Shown piece by piece: positions 33,714 through 41,403 of a stretch of 64,000 nucleotides of DNA. Both the position numbers and the translations under genes were made by a program. The notes beneath the pieces were generated by a model. It had not been told where the DNA came from. It searched no databases and worked only from the letters and a program-made list of their open reading frames with translations. Each line of letters opens with the position of its first letter. Position 1 is the stretch's first letter. This stretch comes from Microbacterium hominis (GTDB lineage Bacteria > Actinomycetota > Actinomycetes > Actinomycetales > Microbacteriaceae). The DNA lies in assembly GCF_013282805.1 (NCBI RefSeq), contig NZ_CP054038.1, forward strand, positions 62,001 to 126,000, in the 5' to 3' direction.

Positions 33714-35384
33714 TCAGGACGACACGGGAGTGTCTCGCTTCGCCGGCACCGTGATGGATGCCACTTCTTCGAGACGCGGATGGAGTTCGTCGCCGTGCTC
33801 GACCACGCCGGTGTGCCACGTCATCGTGAGGCCCTCGGGTTCCTCCTGAAGCAGTGCGACGTTGTTGTCGAACCACGGACCCTTCACCGTCCTCCAGCGG
33901 AAGGGCGGGTCGGGCACCTTGGCGGAATGCGCGGCGGCGGCGCCCAGCGGCGTCGCCGCGCCGTACGACATCACCACGGAGAACCAGCGCAGGAAGCGGG
34001 GCAGGGGGTTGCGCATGGGGGAGCACACCGCCTGCACGATGCGGCTGCCGCTGTCGCGCTCGACCTCGGCCAGGTACGAGTAGTGCACGTCGCCGGACAG
34101 GAATGTCACCGTCTGCGGGGCCGGCCCGCGCTCGCCGTCTGCGAGCTCCGTCGCGATCGCGGCAACCGCTTGGAAGCTGTTCTGGAACGCGGCCCAATGT
34201 TCGAGGTCGACGGCCTGCCGCAGCCGTTCCCCCACCCACGCGGCCGGCCGCCCCCACGCCCCCTGTGCGATCGCCTCATCCCAGGCCTCGACGTGGTGCA
34301 AACCCAGCGGCAGCAGGAACGGGAGCGAGGTGGCGACCAGGACGTGGCGGAATCCGCCCTGCATCCGGTCATCGAACCACTGCAGCTCGTGATCGTTCAG
34401 CAACCCCCGCGACGACGGGGTGAGATCTCTCGCGACGCGTGAATCCACGACGATCAGACGCGTCTCATCGAGGTCTCGGGAGAAGCTCCAGCGATAGCTC
34501 TCGGGATCCCTGTCGCAGCGGCTGGCGAACTCGTCGAGCGAGGCGCTGAGATCGGGGGAGGCGGCGGCGTCCTGCCGACTGACACGCTGCCACATCTCGT
34601 CGGCGGCGCGTTCGCGGGGCGAGAGGTTGCCGAGATGCTGGTACACCCAGTACGAGGCCAGGCCGGCGACCACGCGTTCGTGCCACCAGGAGGTGGCCTC
34701 CATCTTCTTCTTCCAATCGAGCGACGCGTTCCAGTCGTCGCGGATGTCATGGTCATCGAAGATCATGGCGCTCGGCACCGTGGAGAGCAGCCACCGATTC
34801 GCGTCGTCGGACCACGCCAGCTGATACAGGTGGGCGTACTCTTCGAAGTCCTTGAGCTCCTTGCCCGGTTCCTCATGGATGTCGCGGCGGCTGCGGATGA
34901 ACTCCTGCATCTCCTTCGTGGTCACGTCGGCGTACACCTGGTCGCCGAGGAAGAGCAGCAGATCCGGGCGGGTCTCACGGTGTTCGGCGAGCGCGAGGGC
35001 GAAGGCGCGCAACGAGTCGACGCCATGTGTTCGGTTGCCCGACCGGTCGTGGGCGACGCTGGTGCGACACGACCCATAGGCGATTCGCTGCCGTTGCCCG
35101 GGCGTGCGTGTGGCGATCACCGAGGCGGGAAACTGGGAGCCCTGCTCGGGCCACACCGGGACTCCGTCGACCTCGACCTCGTACGGGGAGACGCTGCCCG
35201 GCTCAAGCTGGTCGACCTCGACGAGGGCGTAATGGTGCCCGTGCACAGTGAAGGTGCGGGCCTGCCAGGATCGTCCCTCGACTCGGACGTTCACCAGGCA
35301 GTCGGCTCGTGTCTCCAACCAGATGGCGGCCGACGTCTCATCGACGTAGCGCAGCATCGGCCCCAACAGCAGCGGGGATCCCAT
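33714..35384 (-). CDS. PhoD-like alkaline phosphatase family protein
   Basis: 556 residues with the metallophosphoesterase residues of the PhoD family: IAYGSCRTS, LLLFLGDQVYAD, MIFDDHDIRDDWN, and TFLSGDVHYSYLAEV, which supply metal ligands. No signal peptide or Tat motif is seen, unlike classical secreted PhoD, so this is a cytosolic relative whose substrate is unknown. It converges with terC, 18 bp apart. Confidence 0.85.
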   Translation of the reverse strand: MGSPLLLGPMLRYVDETSAAIWLETRADCLVNVRVEGRSWQARTFTVHGHHYALVEVDQLEPGSVSPYEVEVDGVPVWPEQGSQFPASVIATRTPGQRQRIAYGSCRTSVAHDRSGNRTHGVDSLRAFALALAEHRETRPDLLLFLGDQVYADVTTKEMQEFIRSRRDIHEEPGKELKDFEEYAHLYQLAWSDDANRWLLSTVPSAMIFDDHDIRDDWNASLDWKKKMEATSWWHERVVAGLASYWVYQHLGNLSPRERAADEMWQRVSRQDAAASPDLSASLDEFASRCDRDPESYRWSFSRDLDETRLIVVDSRVARDLTPSSRGLLNDHELQWFDDRMQGGFRHVLVATSLPFLLPLGLHHVEAWDEAIAQGAWGRPAAWVGERLRQAVDLEHWAAFQNSFQAVAAIATELADGERGPAPQTVTFLSGDVHYSYLAEVERDSGSRIVQAVCSPMRNPLPRFLRWFSVVMSYGAATPLGAAAAHSAKVPDPPFRWRTVKGPWFDNNVALLQEEPEGLTMTWHTGVVEHGDELHPRLEEVASITVPAKRDTPVSS

Positions 35385-35724
35385 GAACCCGTTGTACCGC
35401 GAACGGCACCACAGCGGCCAGAGGTGCTCGCGGTGAAGTGGGGTTCACGCCAGGCGGGTCACCGATCTCACGTGATCGGGCATGGAGCGGCGCACATTCG
35501 CGAGGGGATGAGCGCGCGTCGTCGCCGGGGTGATCAGTGGAGCCCGTCGCCGTCGGCATCCGGCCGGCGGAGTGTCGGCTCGGCCGCCCGCTGGGCATGC
35601 CCTGAGCGTGCATGTCAGCGCGCCGGTCATTCGCACTCGCGTCGTCTCGCACGCGCCGGGGATTGATTCGGGGTACTGGAGTCGGGGAATGTGCGCGAAG
35701 CGCGACCGGATCTTCGGCAACCTG
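35385..35724. other. Intergenic region, 340 bp, no gene recognised
   Basis: It lies between the PhoD-like gene start and the toxin stop. Open frames here show no codon bias or known motif. It marks the junction between ordinary chromosome and the accessory region. Confidence 0.5.
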
Positions 35725-35985
35725 TCAGTAGTGGTCTCGCGCCTGGAGGATCACGATGTGGTCATCGGTCACGTAATAGACGAGTCGGTTCTTTTCGTCG
35801 ATGCGTCGAGACCATGCCCCGGACAGGACGTGGCGGAGCGGTTCGGGTTTGCCGATGCCTTCGAACGGATCACGAACAACGTCCGCGATCAGCATGTTGA
35901 TTCGCTTGAGGGTCTTGCGATCCTGCGTCTGCCAGTAGACGTAGTCCTCCCACCCGTGCGGGTCGAAGGCGAGCGCGCGGGTCAC
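35725..35985 (-). CDS. yoeB: Txe/YoeB-family toxin (mRNA interferase)
   Basis: 86 residues with the YoeB pattern: FDPHGWEDYVYWQTQDRKTLKRIN at the start, GKPEPLRHVLSGAWSRRID in the middle and NRLVYYVTDDHIVILQARDHY at the end (catalytic Glu/Arg/His-type surface). YoeB cleaves mRNA at the ribosomal A site when free of its antitoxin. The start overlaps the antitoxin stop by 4 nt. Confidence 0.92.
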   Translation of the reverse strand: MTRALAFDPHGWEDYVYWQTQDRKTLKRINMLIADVVRDPFEGIGKPEPLRHVLSGAWSRRIDEKNRLVYYVTDDHIVILQARDHY

Positions 35986-36233
35986 GCGTCGAGGAGGTCG
36001 TGCTGCTCGAACTCTCCGCGACGTGCGCGCTCGACGGCCTCCAGCAGCCGCTCCGCGTTCGCGGGGTTGCGCAGGAGGTAGGCCGTCTCGGTCAGTGCGT
36101 CGAAGTCGTCCTTGGACATGATCACGGCGTTGCCGCGGCGGGAGACGACTTCAACGGTCGTGTGGTCCTCATTGACCTGCTGAATGAGTCCGAACAGGCT
36201 CTTTCGCGCTTCGGTCGCGGTGATAGCGGACAT
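35982..36233 (-). CDS. yefM: YefM/Phd-family antitoxin
   Basis: 83 residues: an N-terminal DNA-binding fold (MSAITATEARKSLFGLIQQVNEDHTTVEVVSRRG in part, then AVIMSKDDFDALTETAYLLRNPANAERLLEAVERA) and a short C-terminal toxin-neutralising tail. ATG at 36233; a longer frame upstream lies in the operator. The antitoxin-first order with a 4-nt overlap is standard. It should repress its own promoter at the dyad at 36253-36276. Confidence 0.92.
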   Translation of the reverse strand: MSAITATEARKSLFGLIQQVNEDHTTVEVVSRRGNAVIMSKDDFDALTETAYLLRNPANAERLLEAVERARRGEFEQHDLLDA

Positions 36234-36252
36234 GGATGCTCCCCCTCGGCTG

Positions 36253-36276
36253 AGTAGTACGTAAAACGGTACCACT
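36253..36276. promoter_or_regulatory. Probable autoregulatory operator of yefM-yoeB
   Basis: The dyad AGTAGTAC...GTACCACT with a GTAC core in each arm, 20 bp upstream of the antitoxin start. YefM operators contain TGTACA-like dyads. Confidence 0.55.
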
Positions 36277-36381
36277 CTGGCGTACGGTAGCCGACCGACC
36301 ATCGGGCGGGCAGACTCTCGCCGCGATGAATGTCGGAAGTTACTGATAGTTCTGAGCGCGACGTCATGACGAGGGGGAACC

Positions 36382-36591
36382 ATGATCGACATCGATCCGA
36401 TCCGGGACGCGATGTGGCAGGCGCGCTGGGATGGCTTGGTCGTGCTCGGGCAAGCGATTTGGGTAGCTGCGCTCGCACACTGGTGGTTCGCACCACTTAT
36501 GCTTCTCGCCCTCATGACAACTGGGCGAAAGCGGCTCCTCCGCTTGGCACACGGGGTCGGAACCGCATTCCTGCGAGCGAACACAGACTGA
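36382..36591 (+). CDS. Small membrane protein
   Basis: 69 residues: a short polar N-terminus, a hydrophobic stretch of about 30 residues (LVVLGQAIWVAALAHWWFAPLMLLALM) that may form a hairpin, and a basic tail. A strong ribosome-binding site (GAGGGGG) precedes the ATG. It is not similar to anything I recognise. About 245 bp without a clear gene follow before the ABC-3C operon. Confidence 0.55.
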   Translation: MIDIDPIRDAMWQARWDGLVVLGQAIWVAALAHWWFAPLMLLALMTTGRKRLLRLAHGVGTAFLRANTD

Positions 36592-36807
36592 TCACCTGCC
36601 GACCGGCTTGCGGTCAGGGGGAGATCATGAGACCTACCGGCTCGGCGTCAGACACACGAGCCTGGCGTGGCGTCCTGCGCCCGTCAGCGCGTAAGCGCCG
36701 AGTCACGCCCACGCCGCCTTCGCGGCGGTGGCGCTCTGCGTCGGCGAGCCGCGACGGCTGGCGCGGACGATGGACCCGCTCGTGTCCCAGCCGTGTGGCA
36801 GCGGGGG

Positions 36808-36835
36808 TACGATGCATGCCCCAATAGCATTGGGG
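36808..36835 (+). promoter_or_regulatory. -10 box and dyad over the ribosome-binding site of the ABC-3C operon
   Basis: TACGAT (36808-36813) is a likely -10. From 36819 to 36835 runs the perfect dyad CCCCAAT-AGC-ATTGGGG, which ends one base before the ATG at 36837 and contains the GGGGA that would pair with the ribosome. It could be a repressor operator or an RNA hairpin that hides the start. Confidence 0.5.
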
Positions 36836-36836
36836 A

Positions 36837-37790
36837 ATGTCATATCCGTTCGAGGACCTCCACGAGGACCAGTTCGAACGCCTCGTCGTCGAGTGCGCAC
36901 GCTACCTCTTCGGCGCCGGAGTTCAGGAGTTCGCGAAGGGTCCGGACGGCGGGCGGGATGCGCGCTTTCACGGCGTCGCTGAGCGGTTCCCAAGCACTGC
37001 CGGCCCATGGGGTGGCATCACCGTGATACAGGCGAAGCACACGAACGCACTCAATGCTCACTTTGCCGAGGGCGCATTCAGCGGCGCCAAGAAGAGTTCC
37101 GTGCTGTCGGAAGAGATCTCGAGGATCAAGGCGCTCGTGGACGCGAACGAGTGCGACAACTACTTGTTGGTGTCCAATCGCAGGCTTGGAGGAAGGACCG
37201 CGCCGCTGATCACGCGACGAATCTCCAGCGACGCGGGCCTCGCAATGGATCGGGTGAGCCTGATGGGCGTCGAGCGGTTGTCGTCCCTGCTGCGCGAAAG
37301 AGCCGACCTGATCAAGCTCGCAGGAATCACCTTCCCCGGTGGATCACTCTTGGTTTCGAGCTACGAGATTGCCGAGATCATCCTGGCGGTGGGCGCCGGC
37401 CTCGCGGACGACGAGGTCGCCGAGGAGCTCGCTGTGACGTCGCGCGTCTCCTACGCTGAAAAGAACCGTTCGAACCGGGTGGGCGTCGACTTTGCCAAGG
37501 AGCTGAGCGATCGGTACTTGTCCTACACCCCCGCGATTGACGCCTTCCTCGCGGATCCGATGAACGCGGACGTTAAGGATCTGTATGACGCCGCGGTGGA
37601 GGACTTCCAGCTGAAGATCTTGGCTGCCTACGACGAGCACAAGTCCTTCGAGCGCATCTTTAATCTCCTCGTCGATGCGCTTGCGAGACGCGATGGTGTG
37701 CTTGCGAGCAACAAGAAGAGTCTTCGCGCCCTGCTCTTCTATATGTACTGGCATTGCGACATTGGACGCGTGGCCCATGCTGGTCCCTAG
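36837..37790 (+). CDS. ABC-3C system protein: restriction-endonuclease-like domain plus C-terminal component
   Basis: 317 residues. Residues about 1-75 are a Mrr-like nuclease fold: FERLVVECARYLF, then GPDGGRDARF (Asp in the active site, about 35-44) and VIQAKHT (QxK, residues 65-67). The rest is helical and ends in RALLFYMYWHCDIGRVA, a pattern I associate with C-terminal components of ABC-three-component (ABC-3C) systems. In such systems the ABC ATPase is thought to license the nuclease effector on invading nucleic acid. It overlaps the next gene by 14 nt. The G+C is visibly lower than in the flanking core. Confidence 0.75.
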   Translation: MSYPFEDLHEDQFERLVVECARYLFGAGVQEFAKGPDGGRDARFHGVAERFPSTAGPWGGITVIQAKHTNALNAHFAEGAFSGAKKSSVLSEEISRIKALVDANECDNYLLVSNRRLGGRTAPLITRRISSDAGLAMDRVSLMGVERLSSLLRERADLIKLAGITFPGGSLLVSSYEIAEIILAVGAGLADDEVAEELAVTSRVSYAEKNRSNRVGVDFAKELSDRYLSYTPAIDAFLADPMNADVKDLYDAAVEDFQLKILAAYDEHKSFERIFNLLVDALARRDGVLASNKKSLRALLFYMYWHCDIGRVAHAGP

Positions 37791-38016
37791 CAAGCACTCC
37801 CACCCCGACCACACAGTCCTCGCGGCGGCCGGAGCCGCCCTGAAGCTTCTGCGTCGCACGCGCGTGGCAACGTACGACGAGGTGCATAACGCCGTGCAGG
37901 CAAGCACGAGTCGAGCGGACTACCTCCTGGTGCCGGCAGTTGACCTTCTGTACCTCGTTGGCTTGATTCGGTATCTACCGAAGGCTGACGCTTTCGAACT
38001 TACGGAAAGACAATGA
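37777..38016 (+). CDS. ABC-3C middle component (MC6-like)
   Basis: 79-residue winged-helix-like protein: PSKHSHPDHTVLAAAGAALKLLRRTR, then YDEVHNAV and VPAVDLLYLVGLIRYL. The P-KH--PD--LL--GA pattern matches the MC6 type of middle component that bridges effector and ATPase. ATG at 37777 inside the end of the upstream gene; its own stop overlaps the ATPase ATG by 4 nt. The three genes are therefore tightly coupled. Confidence 0.7.
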   Translation: MLVPSKHSHPDHTVLAAAGAALKLLRRTRVATYDEVHNAVQASTSRADYLLVPAVDLLYLVGLIRYLPKADAFELTERQ

Positions 38017-39794
38017 AGATCACTCGTCTCTACTCGAACAAGCCGGAGATCTTCCAGCCGATCGAGTTCAATCACGGGCTCTCTGCTGTGGTGGCCGAGA
38101 TCCACGCGCCTGATGTGCGTGATATTGACACGCACAATCTCGGGAAGACGAAGCTCGGCGAACTCATCGACTTCTGCCTTCTGAAGCAGAAGTCGAAGGA
38201 CCAATTCCTGTTCGCAGTGCCCGCGTTCGACTCGTTCGTATTCTTCATCGAACTCGAGCTCGCTGAAGGCGGGTTCGTGACTGTTGCGCGGCCCGTCAAC
38301 CCGGGCTCTCGCATTTCCATCGTTCGTAGCGAATCGTCGATCACCGACGCTCAGCTTGTACCTGCTGAGGATTGGGACCAGCATGGGCTTGCCTTCGAGC
38401 GTGCGCGCAAGATGCTCGACGGGATTCTGGGTTGGGGCGCACTATCGCCGTGGGAGTTCCGGAAGCTGGTCGGGTACCTGATCCGAACCCAGCAGGACTA
38501 CCAGGACGTGTTTCAGCTGGGCAAGTTCTCGGGCAAGCACCAGGATTGGAAGCCATTCGTGGCTCACCTACTTGGACTAGGGTCGGCCGACGTCCGGGCG
38601 CTCTACGATCAACGCGAGGTAGTCGAGCAACTCAAGGGCAAGCTGGAGACCTTGGTGGCCGAGTGGGGCGGACACGACGACTCAGCATCTCTAGACGGGC
38701 TCATTGCGCTCAAGAAGGAGGCCCTGGTCTCGCGCTCAGCCGCCCTCGAGACCTTCGACTTCCACGAGGAAGATGCCAGGGTTTCCGAATCCCTCGTGGA
38801 CGAGATCGAGCTGAAGATCCTGCGTGCCAATGAGGAGCGTTACGAGCTTCAGCAACTGCTGGCGAGGATCAGCTCGTCACTCGCAGAACGGACGATAACT
38901 GTCAAGCCAAAGCAGGTCGAGGCCCTGTTCGCAGAGGCGGGCGTGGTTCTCGGCGAACAACTGGTGCGCTCATTCGACGAGCTGGTCGCATTCAACCGCG
39001 CCATTACAGCTGAGCGGCGGGAGGCGCTTCAGGATCAAGCAGCGCGCGCTGCCGAGAGGTTTGACGCGCTGGAGGCCGAGCTCTCCGACCTAAACTCACG
39101 CCGCTCCCGGGCGCTGGCGTTCCTGCATGAGTCAGCCTCGCTCGAAAAGTACAAGGAGCTGAGTTCGGAGGTCTCGAAGCTATCGTCTGAACTGGCTGTT
39201 CTTGAGGCGCGGCGCGAGTCGGCGGCGCGGCTTATCAACGTGCGCCGGGAGCATCGGGAAGCGACCGAGGAGCTTGGTCGCCTGGAGAGCGAGGTCGAGG
39301 CCAACCTCTTGGAAGTGAGCGGCGACTCCTCGAGCCGATTCGCGAGGTTGAGATCCTACTTCAATGAGGTTGTCTCTCACGTGACGGGCCAGAGCGCAAT
39401 TCTCGCGGCGAGGATGAATGCGTCCGGCGGTCTCGACTTCTCCGCAGAGTTTGTCGGGGAGTCGGGTATCGCGACGAGTGGAGACCAGGGAACGACCTAC
39501 AAGAAGCTGCTGTGCATCGCGTTCGATCTGGCGATGCTGCGTTCATTCATCGATGTCCCCTTCGCGCGATTCGTCTACCACGACGGCGCACTCGAGCAGC
39601 TGGAGCCGCGAAAGCGCGAGAAGCTCCTCGAGGTGTTCCGGCAGTACGCCCAGTATGGAGTCCAGATCGTGTTCTCCGCTCTTGATAGCGACTTCCCTGG
39701 GCCGGTCAGCGATTCGCTCACCCCCAACGACATCGTCATAGCGCTGCATGACGATGGCGACGATGGCCGATTGTTCAAGATGCCCGCATGGTGA
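38013..39794 (+). CDS. ABC-3C system ATPase, DUF2326/SMC-like
   Basis: 593 residues. The N-terminal nucleotide-binding half has the atypical Walker A THNLGKTKLGELIDFCLL (about 41-58), which lacks the usual first glycine as in DUF2326 proteins. A long coiled-coil region follows (about 215-440, Glu/Arg/Leu-rich), then the C-terminal half with the Walker B/D-loop-like FARFVYHDGALEQLEPRKRE. The layout is that of Rad50/SMC-type ATPases that sense DNA ends or unusual DNA. It is the last gene of the ABC-3C operon. Confidence 0.82.
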   Translation: MKITRLYSNKPEIFQPIEFNHGLSAVVAEIHAPDVRDIDTHNLGKTKLGELIDFCLLKQKSKDQFLFAVPAFDSFVFFIELELAEGGFVTVARPVNPGSRISIVRSESSITDAQLVPAEDWDQHGLAFERARKMLDGILGWGALSPWEFRKLVGYLIRTQQDYQDVFQLGKFSGKHQDWKPFVAHLLGLGSADVRALYDQREVVEQLKGKLETLVAEWGGHDDSASLDGLIALKKEALVSRSAALETFDFHEEDARVSESLVDEIELKILRANEERYELQQLLARISSSLAERTITVKPKQVEALFAEAGVVLGEQLVRSFDELVAFNRAITAERREALQDQAARAAERFDALEAELSDLNSRRSRALAFLHESASLEKYKELSSEVSKLSSELAVLEARRESAARLINVRREHREATEELGRLESEVEANLLEVSGDSSSRFARLRSYFNEVVSHVTGQSAILAARMNASGGLDFSAEFVGESGIATSGDQGTTYKKLLCIAFDLAMLRSFIDVPFARFVYHDGALEQLEPRKREKLLEVFRQYAQYGVQIVFSALDSDFPGPVSDSLTPNDIVIALHDDGDDGRLFKMPAW

Positions 39795-39871
39795 GCCGAT
39801 ACTTGCCCATCATTGAGCGGCGCTCGATCGTGCACGCGCGGAGTTGTTCTCAAGTATCCACTTGGGTCGGG

Positions 39872-40084
39872 TTATGGATGCCCGTCCAACAACGTCCGCA
39901 CGAGCCCCACGAGCTCGCTTTCCCCCGTCGCCATAGCCGCGCCCGTCAGAATCGTGCCGAGCATGACAAGAATGACGAGGAGTCGCGCCGTGCTGCCCCA
40001 GCCCGATTGGACCGCGTCGGCGATCGTTGACCACATTCCGACCTTGATCTGCGTATCCGGTCGCGGTGCTTTGCTTGTTCCCAC
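39872..40084 (-). CDS. Small single-pass membrane protein
   Basis: 70 residues with one hydrophobic segment (STARLLVILVMLGTILTGAAMA) between polar ends. The GTG start at 40084 has a near-perfect ribosome-binding site (GAAGGAGGTG, 8 nt spacing), so it is expressed on its own. It faces the ABC-3C operon. Unknown function; the size and topology would suit a toxin, holin or membrane anchor, but nothing specific is seen. Confidence 0.6.
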   Translation of the reverse strand: MGTSKAPRPDTQIKVGMWSTIADAVQSGWGSTARLLVILVMLGTILTGAAMATGESELVGLVRTLLDGHP

Positions 40085-40271
40085 CTGCGGTCACCTCCTT
40101 CGCCCCTGGGTGGATTCTCGATGACCAAGTAACGCACACGCCGAGCGCTTCCGGGGATATGATCGATTTGCGCCTTAACCGGCCAGGACAATCAAGAAAG
40201 TCTGAGACAGTAAGAGAGATTCTGGCTGGTTGAAACGTCCAGCCTGAAGCGTCACAGATTGGACCAAGATT

Positions 40272-41276
40272 GTGCCTATCACGGTCGAATTCTCGCGTGC
40301 TCCCACCGCGAAGGAGTCCACGAAGCTCAACGCGCGGCTGCATCGACTGAGCCGGCCAGAACAGCTTCCGCGTATCGAGCGGGTATACGAGTCGATGGGT
40401 GCGGAGCTGCCCGCAGAGGGGCTCACGATTCGTCCCGGCTTCTCCTTCCGCGATGAGGGCATCGATCAGGATGCGTCAGATCGAAGCGCTCCGCCCCGCG
40501 AGCTGCGCCCGCCTGCTACTCGGCTCATGAGCAGTCGCGGCGCGGCACTCCGATTCGAGTTGACGCTGCTCGCGCTTGTTCAGACCAGACGCAAGCCGGG
40601 TGCCAGGGCGAAGCTCGTCGAGTTCGGATTCGAGGTGCGAGGCAGTTCCCGTTCTCGTGGATGGTCAGACCTGCTCGCCTCTGACGCGTCCGACAGCAAT
40701 CGCGACGGAGTGCTCATGACCGCGCGCGATAAGCGCGCTCGCAGCGTTCGGAGCGCGCTCCTCGCGCTCTCGGATGCGGGATTGGTTGACTTCGCGGACG
40801 GGCCAGGTAGGCGCGACCGCTACGAGCGGTTCGTCCTCCTCGATGAGCGAGGGGTCGAAGCACTCGGAGAAGCCGACGAGTACCGAGTCCCCACCAAGGC
40901 CGAGCCGACCTTTGCCCTGCCCAGTGGATTCGTCACGAACGGATGGCTCCAGGTGCTCGAAGACTCGGAGATCGCGATCCTCTTGATGATGGCGTGCGCA
41001 CGCGATGCATGGTGGGAGAACGGCGCCCTTGTGGTGCCTCCGGACGTTCGGTTGCGGAACTACGGGATTCATCGCGATGTCTACTCGTCGGCCCGCAAGA
41101 CGCTCGACTGGTTTGGGCTGCTTGAGGTTCGCGAGGTCGGGAGGCACGCGGATGGGCGTGCTGAGAACGGCGAGCAACACACTCACCGACTTCGCCTCCT
41201 ATCGGGCGGTTTCGATGCACCGGCCGTCACGACCGTGATCGAGGCGCTGAACAGTCAGTTGTCGAGGCGCCGATGA
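40272..41276 (+). CDS. Unknown protein with winged-helix-like segments
   Basis: 334 residues, GTG start. The N-terminal 70 residues are basic; the middle (ALRFELTLLALVQTRRKPGARAKLVEFGFEV, then RSVRSALLALSDAGLVDFADGPGRRDRYERFVLLDE in part) reads like a wHTH domain with a wing. A second helical unit (EDSEIAILLMMACARDAWW ... YGIHRDVYSSARKTLDWFGLLEV) resembles replication-initiator or regulator wHTH folds. I do not recognise the family. It lies 127 nt upstream of the kinase gene on the same strand. Confidence 0.55.
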   Translation: MPITVEFSRAPTAKESTKLNARLHRLSRPEQLPRIERVYESMGAELPAEGLTIRPGFSFRDEGIDQDASDRSAPPRELRPPATRLMSSRGAALRFELTLLALVQTRRKPGARAKLVEFGFEVRGSSRSRGWSDLLASDASDSNRDGVLMTARDKRARSVRSALLALSDAGLVDFADGPGRRDRYERFVLLDERGVEALGEADEYRVPTKAEPTFALPSGFVTNGWLQVLEDSEIAILLMMACARDAWWENGALVVPPDVRLRNYGIHRDVYSSARKTLDWFGLLEVREVGRHADGRAENGEQHTHRLRLLSGGFDAPAVTTVIEALNSQLSRRR

Positions 41277-41403
41277 TCGGACTTCAGCTCAATTGCTCGA
41301 ATCGCACGATGTTCGTCACCCGGTTACGTCTGGGCAGCGGGCACTCACCGTACGAGGATCAATGATCGCCGAACGAGCCGGGTGCGCCGATATCGTTTCC
41401 GGT

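Noticed and set aside
35445..35720. 91-codon minus-strand frame in the gap before the toxin gene
   Set aside because: Random codon use, no start signal and no recognisable motif.
36627..36827. Possible small Arg-rich gene starting at the ATG at 36627 after AGGGGGAG
   Set aside because: The ribosome site is good, but the composition (Arg, Ser, Pro) looks non-coding and it runs over the promoter of the ABC-3C operon.
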